From: JAWOFN01 sp046497505 [NCBI: bacterium]
GTDB taxonomy: Bacteria; Blakebacterota; Blakebacteria; Blakebacterales
Reading direction: 5' to 3'
Length of the DNA stretch: 25,312 nucleotides
Assembly (NCBI GenBank): GCA_046497505.1
Contig: JAWOFN010000092.1
Location: 1-25,312 of the forward strand
Below the pieces are notes generated by a model that worked only from the letters and a program-made list of their open reading frames with translations, did not search any database and was not told the DNA's origin. Both the position numbers and the translations under genes were made by a program. Positions 8,363 to 14,900 of the stretch are shown here, piece after piece; position 1 is the first letter of the stretch; the number at the start of each line of letters is the position of its first letter.

Positions 8363-8441
8363 CGAAACGGCCCGGTGTACACGGCACCGGCCCCCGGTCC
8401 GGCCGCAGGCCCGGATGCCGCTACTCCCAAGGAGACAGGTA

Positions 8442-10130
8442 ATGGAGCCACGCTGGCTTGAGTTCTACGAGGAGAGTGTGCCCAGGGACTACACTCCCAC
8501 AGGCGAGACCCTGAACGATATGTTCCAGATCGCTGTGGACTCCCACCCGGAGGACCCGGTCACATGGTTCTTCGGGCGCTCCTTCTCCTTCCGGGAGATG
8601 GAGGAGATGACCGCCCGCATCACCGCCTCACTCCGGTCCCTGGGCATCGGCAAGGGGGACAGGGTGGCGATCATCCTGCCCAACATCCCCCAGTACATCG
8701 CCGCCCACTACGCCATCCTCCGGGCAGGGGCGGTGGTGGTGCCCAACAACCCCCTCTACACCGACAAGGAGCTGGCCTTCCAGCTCAAGGACTCCGGTGC
8801 CCGGGTGGCCATCGCGCTCAACCTCCTGGTCCCCAAGCTGGAGCGGGTCTGGGAAGAGACCGATCTCGAGCACTGCGTGGTGTGCAAGGTGAACGACTAC
8901 CTCCCGGGGGTCCTGAAATACCTCTACCCGGTGAAGGCGTTCCTGCAGGGACAGAGGGCCAGCGTGCCCTCCGACGACCGCTACAGCATGTTCACCGATC
9001 GTCTCGACGCCGCCGACCCGGCCGAGGGCGGGCCGGCGGAGGTGGAGGACACCGATGTGGCCATGCTCCTCTACACGGGGGGCACGACGGGCCGGAGCAA
9101 GGGGGCGATCCTCACCCACCGGAACCTCCACAGCAACGTCTGCCAGACGGTCTCCTGGCTCACCGATGTGGAGGACGGGAAGGAGGTCATCATGGCCGCC
9201 CTCCCCTTCTTCCACTCCTACGGTCTCACCACCTGTCTCCACCTCTCCTACCGGGTGAAGAGCCCCACCGTACTGGTACCGAAGTTCGACGTCTCCCAGG
9301 TTCTCAAGGAGATCCACGAGCGGCGGGTGACCATCTTCTGCGGTGTCCCCACCATGTACGTGGCCATCAATACCTATCCGAAGGTGGGCAAGTTCGACCT
9401 CTCCTCGATCCGGGCCTGCATCAGCGGGGCGGCGCCGCTTCCCCTGGAGGTGCAGAAGACCTTCGAGAAGATCACCGGCGGCCGGCTGGTGGAAGGATAC
9501 GGCCTCAGCGAGGCCTCCCCGGTCTGCGTGGCCAACCCGGTATACGGCAAGCGCAAGATCGGCTGCATCGGGCTGCCGGTCCCGGGCACCGATGCGGCGG
9601 TGGTGGACCCGGAGAGCCGGAAGGAGCTGGGTGTCGGGGAGGTGGGGGAGCTGGCCGTGAAGGGTCCCCAGGTGATGCGGGGTTACTGGAACATGCCGGA
9701 GGAGACCGAGAACCAGGTCGCGGAGGGGTGGCTCTTCACCGGGGACATGGCCCAGGTGGACGAAGAGGGTTACTTCGCCATCGTGGATCGGAAGAAGGAC
9801 ATGATCATTTCCGGGGGCTACAACATCTACCCCCGGGAGGTGGAGGAGGTCCTCTACGAGCATCCGGCGGTGCTCGAGTGCGGTGTGATCCCCATGGCGG
9901 ACGACTACAAGGGTGAGAAGGTGAAGGCGTACGTGGTGCTGAAGGAGGGGTACGAGGTCACCGAGGAACAGCTCGTCGAGCACTGCGAGAACGGCCTGGC
10001 CCATTACAAGGTGCCGAAGAAGATCGTCTTCGCCAAAGAGCTCCCCAAGAGCCTCATCGGCAAGATCCTGCGCAAGGAGATCCGTGCCATGGACCAGGTG
10101 GGGGCCCTGGAACCGGTGGAGAAGAAGTAG
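8442..10130 (+). CDS. Long-chain fatty-acid-CoA ligase (FadD/LcfB-like AMP-forming synthetase)
   Basis: The 562-residue adenylate-forming enzyme activates a carboxylic acid with ATP and CoA. The frame is open back to a TTG at 8334, but the AAGGAGA Shine-Dalgarno at 8429-8435 lies 6 nt before ATG 8442, so I start there. ANL motifs: LLYTGGTTGRSKGAILTHRN (about 209-228), PFFHSYGL, GAAPLP, VEGYGLSEASPV, WLFTGD, DRKKDMIISGGYNIYPREVE (about 449-468) and the C-terminal catalytic-lysine motif PKSLIGKILRKEIR (about 535-548). Long-chain fatty acyl specificity is the family default and is not proven. The acyl-CoA dehydrogenase gene at 12.6-13.7 kb would fit the same catabolic theme. Confidence 0.85.
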   Translation: MEPRWLEFYEESVPRDYTPTGETLNDMFQIAVDSHPEDPVTWFFGRSFSFREMEEMTARITASLRSLGIGKGDRVAIILPNIPQYIAAHYAILRAGAVVVPNNPLYTDKELAFQLKDSGARVAIALNLLVPKLERVWEETDLEHCVVCKVNDYLPGVLKYLYPVKAFLQGQRASVPSDDRYSMFTDRLDAADPAEGGPAEVEDTDVAMLLYTGGTTGRSKGAILTHRNLHSNVCQTVSWLTDVEDGKEVIMAALPFFHSYGLTTCLHLSYRVKSPTVLVPKFDVSQVLKEIHERRVTIFCGVPTMYVAINTYPKVGKFDLSSIRACISGAAPLPLEVQKTFEKITGGRLVEGYGLSEASPVCVANPVYGKRKIGCIGLPVPGTDAAVVDPESRKELGVGEVGELAVKGPQVMRGYWNMPEETENQVAEGWLFTGDMAQVDEEGYFAIVDRKKDMIISGGYNIYPREVEEVLYEHPAVLECGVIPMADDYKGEKVKAYVVLKEGYEVTEEQLVEHCENGLAHYKVPKKIVFAKELPKSLIGKILRKEIRAMDQVGALEPVEKK

Positions 10131-10403
10131 ATGGCGCGACGCTTCCTCATCGTTTTCCTGGCAGCCGCGCTCCTGGCCCACCTGGAGCAGGTGGTCAACG
10201 TGGCCGGCGTGCATGCGGTCGCTCTGGGGAGTGACTGGGACGGCACCAGTCTCACACCGGTCGGTCTGGAGCATGCCGGCCGCCTCCCGAACCTGACCCG
10301 GGCCCTTGTGGACCGCGGCTACGACGGCCATGAGATCCAGCTCATGCTCGGCGACAACTTCCTGCGGGTCTTCCGGCAGGTGACCGGCGACATCTCGCCC
10401 TGA
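10131..10403 (+). pseudogene. Internally deleted M19 membrane-dipeptidase remnant (signal peptide + C-terminus)
   Basis: The ATG follows the ligase stop with no gap. The 90-residue product begins with a signal peptide (MARRFLIVFLAAALLA) and from residue 17 is clearly the C-terminal end of a renal-dipeptidase (M19) enzyme: HLEQVVNVAGVHAVALGSDWDG, then LPNLTRALVDRGYDGHEIQLMLGDNFLRVF. Full enzymes have about 330-400 residues. The N-terminal HxD, the bridging Glu and the two middle His zinc ligands are all missing, so it cannot be an active dipeptidase. The join keeps the reading frame. It is probably a deletion remnant; a small secreted derivative or an assembly error are less likely alternatives. 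Confidence 0.75.
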
Positions 10404-10430
10404 GGCCCGCGTCTCACCGAACGGACCGTG

Positions 10431-10565
10431 ATGGACTCGTGGTCCCTCCCGCTGGAGATCGTCATCCTCCTCACGGGCTGCCCGGCCGTGGACGGAGAGG
10501 AGAGAGCGGGGAGAGAACCCGCGGCAGCGGCGGCTCCGCTCGTTGACCTCGCCGGCCAGGGATGA
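10431..10565 (+). CDS. Short upstream ORF overlapping the antiporter start, possible gene remnant
   Basis: A 44-codon frame starts at ATG 10431 and stops at TGA 10563-10565, overlapping the antiporter ATG 10562 (ATGA). The hydrophobic stretch VILLTGCPA contains a lipobox-like LTGC, but no basic residues precede it as a true lipoprotein signal would require. The rest is Ala/Glu/Pro-rich, with no recognised domain. It may be a leader that couples translation to the antiporter, or the remains of a deleted gene next to the M19 remnant. Evidence that it encodes a functional product is weak. Confidence 0.25.
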   Translation: MDSWSLPLEIVILLTGCPAVDGEERAGREPAAAAAPLVDLAGQG

Positions 10566-11995
10566 TATCGATACCGGCCATGGACTCCTTCGGCTGGCTA
10601 TCCGTCCTCCCCCCCGTCCTGGCCATCGTGCTGGCCATCCGGACCAAGCAGGTCTACACCTCCCTCCTGGTGGGTATCTGGCTGGGCTGGACGATCTTCA
10701 CCGGGTGGGACCCCTTTGCCGGCGGGGTGGAGACGGTGGACCGGCTGGTGGCGGTCTTCGGTGACGCGGACAACACCCGGGTCATCCTCTTCAGCGCCCT
10801 GATCGGGGCGATCATCACCCTTACCCAGTACTCGGGCGGCATGCAGGGGTTCGTGAACTGGGTGGTGGGGAGGGGGCTGGTGGACGACCGGCGGTCGGCG
10901 GGACTGCTGGCCTGGTTCCTCGGGGTGGTCATCTTCATCGAGTCCAGCATCTGCGTGCTGGTCTCCGGGGCCGTCTCCCGCCCGATCTTCGACCGGCTGA
11001 GGATCAGCCGTGAGAAGCTCGCCTACGTGCTCGACTCTACCTCCGCCCCCAAGTGCGTCATCATACCCCTGAACGCTTGGGGCGCCTTCGTCCTGGGGCT
11101 GCTTGCAACCCAGGGGGTGGAGGAGCCGGTACGGGTCTTCGTGGCGTCCATCCCCTACAATTTCTACGCCCTCATCGCCGTGCTGCTGGTGCTGGTGGTG
11201 GTGCTGGCAGGATGGGACCTTGGACCGATGCGTGAGGCGGAGGCCCGCGTGAGGGAGACAGGAAGGCTCCACCGTGAGGGGGCGGAACCGCTGGTCGCGG
11301 ACGAGGTGGTCGGGCTCAGGGCCAAGGAGGGGGTCCCGCTGCGGGCGGTGAACATGGTGCTCCCGGTGACGGTCATGGTGGCGGCGATGCCGGCGGCCCT
11401 CTTCCTCACCGGCGGCGGCAACCTCATGGAGGGGTCGGGGTCCACCTCGGTGCTCTGGGCCGTGATCCTGGCCATCCTCACCGCAGGGACCGCCTACCGG
11501 GTCCAGGGGATCCTCTCGGTGAAGGAGACGGTGGACATGATCATGAAGGGGGTGGGGGGGCTGGTCCCCCTGGCCGTCCTGATGATGCTGGCCTTCGCCA
11601 TCGGGGACCTGTGCGATGCCCTGGGGACGGGACCCTACGTGGCCCGGGTGGCGGAGGCGAGACTCCCGGTGGTCCTCATCCCGGCGGTGGTCTTCGTGGT
11701 CAGCGCCTTCATCGCCTTCTCGACCGGGACCTCGTGGGGCACCTTCGCCATCATGATCCCCATCGCCATCCCCATGGTGGGCCTCATCGGGCTGAGCGCT
11801 CCCCTGATGCTGGCCGCGGTCCTCGGAGGCGGTGTCTTCGGGGACCACTGCTCACCCATCTCCGACACCACCATCATCTCCTCCATGGCCTCGGCCTGTG
11901 ACCACATCGACCACGTGCGGACCCAGCTCCCCTACGCCCTGGCCGCCGGGGGTGCTGCGGTCCTCCTCTACGTGGCGGCGGGACTCCTGGGATAG
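10562..11995 (+). CDS. NhaC-family Na+/H+ (or organic acid) antiporter
   Basis: The 477-residue polytopic inner-membrane protein has about 11-12 hydrophobic segments. The NhaC-superfamily signatures are clear: FSTGTSWGTFAIMIPIAIPM and GGGVFGDHCSPISDTTIISS with DHIDHVRTQLPYAL near the C-terminus. Characterised members exchange Na+ for H+ or for malate/lactate; the substrate cannot be assigned here. The ATG at 10562 overlaps the stop of a short upstream frame; an internal ATG at 10580 (MDSFGWL) also gives a reasonable N-terminus, and neither has a strong Shine-Dalgarno. No terminator is visible after the stop. Confidence 0.88.
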   Translation: MISIPAMDSFGWLSVLPPVLAIVLAIRTKQVYTSLLVGIWLGWTIFTGWDPFAGGVETVDRLVAVFGDADNTRVILFSALIGAIITLTQYSGGMQGFVNWVVGRGLVDDRRSAGLLAWFLGVVIFIESSICVLVSGAVSRPIFDRLRISREKLAYVLDSTSAPKCVIIPLNAWGAFVLGLLATQGVEEPVRVFVASIPYNFYALIAVLLVLVVVLAGWDLGPMREAEARVRETGRLHREGAEPLVADEVVGLRAKEGVPLRAVNMVLPVTVMVAAMPAALFLTGGGNLMEGSGSTSVLWAVILAILTAGTAYRVQGILSVKETVDMIMKGVGGLVPLAVLMMLAFAIGDLCDALGTGPYVARVAEARLPVVLIPAVVFVVSAFIAFSTGTSWGTFAIMIPIAIPMVGLIGLSAPLMLAAVLGGGVFGDHCSPISDTTIISSMASACDHIDHVRTQLPYALAAGGAAVLLYVAAGLLG

Positions 11996-12017
11996 ACGCC
12001 CCGGTGATCGTAGCGGC

Positions 12018-12045
12018 TTGCAACCCGGCGGGAGTCCGTTAAGTT
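12018..12045 (+). promoter_or_regulatory. Candidate promoter for the YbaK-like gene
   Basis: TTGCAA (12018-12023) and TAAGTT (12040-12045) are separated by 16 nt in the 107-nt gap before the gene at 12103. The -10 is weak (3 of 6). A perfect 10-bp palindrome, ACCCGCGGGT at 12066-12075, lies downstream in the leader and could be an operator, though in GC-rich DNA it may be chance. Confidence 0.3.
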
Positions 12046-12102
12046 CATAGGGCCCGCGCCCGCTCACCCGCGGGTACCCCTTACGGAGCGAGGTGATTAG
12101 CC

Positions 12103-12564
12103 ATGCCCATCGAGAAGCTGAAAGATTTCCTGGACGAGAAGGGTGTGAGATATGTGACCCTCTCCCACTCCAAGGCCTACACGGCGCAGGAGATCGCCGC
12201 CGCCGCCCACATACCGGGCAGGGAGGTGGCCAAGACGGTCATAGTGAAGCTGGATGGGGAACTGGCCATGGCCGTTCTCCCCGCCTCCTACCAGGTGGAT
12301 CTCCACAAGCTGAAGAAGGCGTCGGGGGCGGAGGACGCGGAGATCGCCACCGAGGAGGAGTTCAAGGGGCGCTTCCCCGCTTCGGAGGTCGGGGCCATGC
12401 CCCCCTTCGGGAACCTCTACGACATGGAGGTCTACGTGAGCCGTCCCCTGGACGAGGATGAGCGCATCGCCTTCAACGCCGGTTCCCACACCGAGATGAT
12501 CCAGATGGACTACGAGGACTTCCAGCGCCTCGTGGAGCCCACGGTGGCGGATTTCGTCGAGTAG
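12103..12564 (+). CDS. YbaK/ProX-type aminoacyl-tRNA deacylase
   Basis: The 153-residue cytoplasmic protein belongs to the YbaK/prolyl-tRNA-editing superfamily, which hydrolyses mischarged tRNAs in trans. Family features: the conserved Lys in VAKTVIVKLDG (about residue 45), LPASYQVDLHKL, GAMPPFGNLYDMEVYV and FNAGSHTEMIQMDYEDFQRLVEP. An AGGTGA Shine-Dalgarno precedes ATG 12103. Which tRNA it edits is not readable. The gene stands alone, converging on the acyl-CoA dehydrogenase gene with 5 nt between their stop codons and no terminator hairpin in between. Confidence 0.9.
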   Translation: MPIEKLKDFLDEKGVRYVTLSHSKAYTAQEIAAAAHIPGREVAKTVIVKLDGELAMAVLPASYQVDLHKLKKASGAEDAEIATEEEFKGRFPASEVGAMPPFGNLYDMEVYVSRPLDEDERIAFNAGSHTEMIQMDYEDFQRLVEPTVADFVE

Positions 12565-12569
12565 CCGGC

Positions 12570-13739
12570 CTAGGTGAACGCCTGGGAGCCGGTGATCTCC
12601 TGTCCCACGATGAGGGTGTGCATGTCGTCGGTGCCCTCGTAGGTGTAGACGGACTCGATGTTCATCAGGTGGCGCATGACGGGATATTCCCCGGTGATCC
12701 CGTTGGCCCCGAGGGTCTCCCGGGCCAGTCTCGCCGACTCCCGTGCCACCCGGCATCCGTTCATCTTGGCCATGCTGACCTGGGCGGGAGAGGCCTCGTC
12801 CCGGTCCTTCAGGCGTCCCACCTGGAGGTTCATGAACTGGCTCTTGGTGATCTCGGTGATCATCCGGACCAGGCGCTGCTGCACCAGCTGGAACCGGGCG
12901 ATGGGCCGGTCGAACTGGATCCGCTCCCTGCTGTACCGAAGCGCGACGTCGTAGACCGCCATGGCGCTCCCGATGGTTCCCCAGGCGATACCGTATCGGG
13001 CCTGGGTGAGACATGAGAGGGGGCCCCGCAGCCCCTTCACCGCGGGCAGGATACGGTCCTTCGGTATGCGGCATCCCTCCAGGACCAGCTCGCTGGTGTC
13101 CGAGGCCTTCAGGCTGTGCTTCCCGCGCTGCCGGCGGGCGGAGAACCCCTCGTCCTCCTTGTGCACCAGGAAGCCCCGGACCTCACCGTCGAGCTTTGCC
13201 CACACCAGGGAGACGTCCGCGATGCTTCCGTTGGTGATCCACATCTTGGCTCCGTCGAGGAGGTAGTGGTCCTCCCCCTCCGCCGCGCGCGTGATCATGC
13301 CCGCGGGGTTGGAACCGTAGTCCGGCTCGGTGAGCCCGAAGCAGCCGATCACCTCACCCCGCGCCATGGGTGGGAGGTAGGTCTCTTTCTGCTCCTGCGA
13401 GCCGTAGGCGAAGATGGGCCACATCACCAGGGAGCTCTGCACGCTCACGAAGGAGCGCAGGCCGGAGTCTCCTCGCTCCAGCTCCTGGCAGATGAGGCCG
13501 TAGGCGACGTTGTTCGCCCCGGCACCGCCGTACTCCTCGGGGAGGTAGGAACCGAAGAGCCCGAGGGAAGCCAGCTTCTCGGCCCAGAGGTGGGGGGAGC
13601 GCTCTTCGCTGAACTCCTCCTCGATGACCGGGACGACCTCGTCCTCGACGAAACCGCGCACCGTGTCCCGGATGAGGACCTCCTCTTCGGCGAGGAGGGA
13701 GTCGAAGTCCATGTAGTCGACGCCTTCGAAGCGCTCCAT
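12570..13739 (-). CDS. gcdH: Acyl-CoA dehydrogenase, glutaryl-CoA dehydrogenase-like
   Basis: The 389-residue flavoprotein follows glutaryl-CoA dehydrogenase along its length: LRSFVSVQSSLVM, IGCFGLTEPDYGSNPAGM, KMWITNGSIADVSLVWAK, RGFLVHKEDEGFSA, ARYGIAWGTIGSAM, MITEITKSQFMNLQVGRLKD, and ETLGANGITGEYPVMRHLMN followed by TYEGTDD. Glu368 in YEGT is the catalytic base, and the Arg of LRS fits the glutarate-binding arginine of GCDH. GCDH oxidatively decarboxylates glutaryl-CoA to crotonyl-CoA in lysine/tryptophan breakdown; a non-decarboxylating or other short-chain acyl-CoA role is possible. An AAGGAG lies 11 nt before the ATG. It is a single gene with no lysine-degradation neighbours. Confidence 0.85.
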   Translation of the reverse strand: MERFEGVDYMDFDSLLAEEEVLIRDTVRGFVEDEVVPVIEEEFSEERSPHLWAEKLASLGLFGSYLPEEYGGAGANNVAYGLICQELERGDSGLRSFVSVQSSLVMWPIFAYGSQEQKETYLPPMARGEVIGCFGLTEPDYGSNPAGMITRAAEGEDHYLLDGAKMWITNGSIADVSLVWAKLDGEVRGFLVHKEDEGFSARRQRGKHSLKASDTSELVLEGCRIPKDRILPAVKGLRGPLSCLTQARYGIAWGTIGSAMAVYDVALRYSRERIQFDRPIARFQLVQQRLVRMITEITKSQFMNLQVGRLKDRDEASPAQVSMAKMNGCRVARESARLARETLGANGITGEYPVMRHLMNIESVYTYEGTDDMHTLIVGQEITGSQAFT

Positions 13740-13876
13740 ACGCGCTCGTGCTCCTTTGCGGGGGAGGGAGGGTGCCGCTCACGGGTCCCGGACCGGCCTT
13801 CCGACCTGCAAAGTCGGCCCTGGGGGGCACGGCGTCAACGATGTAAACCCCGATCCTCCCGGTACCGTCCCACCCC

Positions 13877-14446
13877 GTGGGCATGCTACCATCCTCGGTG
13901 GTCCTCACGCATCCGGGAGACTGGTTTGAACCGCGTCCGCCTACCGGCCTCCTGATCGGCACCGGGGAGGTGTACGGTCGGGACTCCTCCATCGGGGTGC
14001 TCTACATCCGTACGACCCGGGGCCCGTACGGGATCGGGATCCTCAAGAGCATGGACGGCGGCGCCACCTGGACGAAGAGCCTGGACTGGAGCTACGACCA
14101 GCGGCGGGGGGTGCTGGACATCGCTACCTACCAGGGGTGGTTCAGTCACTTCGTGGTGGCCCATCCCGGGGACACGACCCGCGTCATGGTAGCAGGGGTC
14201 GATGTCTTCACCTCCTGGGACGGGGGGCGGACCTTCGAGCAGGGATCGTACTGGTACAGGTGGTACCAGGGGATCCTCCCTCCCCAGGGCCCGACCGGTC
14301 CCCCCGATCACTTTCACGCCGACCACCATGCCTTCGCAGGGCATCCCTCGGCATGGGACCGGGTCTTCCTGGCCAGCGGGATCAACATCGTTTGCCTCAG
14401 CGCAGGAGGGCGGGATCAGAGCATTCGGATGCTCCTGGTGAAGTAG
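13877..14446 (+). pseudogene. Mosaic remnant of a secreted BNR/sortilin-type β-propeller protein
   Basis: The 189-codon frame opens with a GTG, no Shine-Dalgarno and no signal peptide. Residues 24-82 match the blade region of large secreted BNR-repeat proteins (LLIGTGEVYG, TTRGPYGIGILKSMDGGATW). Residues 84-168 match a later region (YQGWFSHFVVAHPGD, SWDGGRTF, HFHADHHAFAGHP). The last residues (QSIRMLLVK) resemble the very end of a C-terminal sorting domain, like TRKMVLLR at the end of the 25.3 kb gene. The usual DGG blades after HADHH are absent. The pieces look joined by two in-frame deletions, with the N-terminus lost as well. Intact relatives are usually several hundred residues longer. 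A functional short protein is unlikely. Confidence 0.65.
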
Positions 14447-14498
14447 ATCCCCTGAAACCTCGGAGCCGTTCGCCCCGTTCTACATACCAAGACGTTCT

Positions 14499-14526
14499 AG
14501 GGAAGGCGCCGGGGCCTTCTCTTTTT
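14499..14526 (+). terminator. Rho-independent terminator after the β-propeller remnant
   Basis: AGGGAAGGC (14499-14507) pairs with GCCTTCTCT (14514-14522), a 9-bp stem with one G-T pair and a 6-nt loop (GCCGGG), followed by TTTT at 14523-14526. It lies 53 nt after the stop of the remnant and points the same way, so the ancestral gene's 3' end appears to be preserved. Confidence 0.75.
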
Positions 14527-14558
14527 GACCTTACCCATAGATTGTCTCGGGGTCGCGC

Positions 14559-14900
14559 ATGACACGGACCGACTACCTCCAGGGCACCCTCGACCTGCTG
14601 ATCCTTCAGACCCTGACGGCGGGACCGATGCATGGCTACGGGATCGCCCGGGCCATCGAGCAGGTCACCCGCAAGGCCCTGCAGATCGAGGAGGGGAGCC
14701 TCTACCCGGCCCTCCACCGGATGGAACGGAAGGGGTGGCTCGCCTCCGAGTGGGGCAGGTCGGAGAACAACCGCCGGGCCAGATACTACGGACTGACCGA
14801 CGAGGGTCGGGCCCGCCTCGGATCGGAGACCCGGCAGTGGAATCGGTTCATCGAAGCCGTCGACCGGGTACTCCAGCCGGCCCGGGAGGGGTCCGCATGA
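14559..14900 (+). CDS. PadR-family transcriptional regulator
   Basis: The 113-residue winged-helix protein shows the classic PadR pattern: [27 protein letters not shown], then [19 protein letters not shown] and [16 protein letters not shown], with a short C-terminal dimerisation helix. In Acidobacteria and Gemmatimonadota such PadR genes precede ADOP-type permease genes and presumably control them. Here its stop overlaps the permease ATG (ATGA), showing the coupled arrangement. The Shine-Dalgarno is weak. The regulator looks intact although its partner gene is broken. The ligand is unknown. Confidence 0.92.
   Translation: MTRTDYLQGTLDLLILQTLTAGPMHGYGIARAIEQVTRKALQIEEGSLYPALHRMERKGWLASEWGRSENNRRARYYGLTDEGRARLGSETRQWNRFIEAVDRVLQPAREGSA

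Noticed and set aside
12565-12569. Terminator between the convergent YbaK-like and acyl-CoA dehydrogenase genes
   Set aside because: Only 5 nt separate the stop codons, and no stable hairpin with a T-run is present on either strand nearby.
13801-13817. Short hairpin CCGAC...GTCGG upstream of the acyl-CoA dehydrogenase gene as a terminator or operator
   Set aside because: Only a 5-bp stem with a 7-nt loop and no T-run; this is common by chance in DNA this GC-rich.
14525-14558. Promoter for padR using TTGACC at 14525-14530
   Set aside because: No acceptable -10 lies 16-18 nt downstream (the sequence is CGGGGT), and TTGACC overlaps the T-run of the terminator.
14525-14896. In-frame N-terminal extension of the permease through the padR gene
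   Set aside because: This stretch is the other frame of an intact padR gene. The permease starts at ATG 14897 on the padR stop, and its product begins [13 protein letters not shown] as ADOP proteins do.
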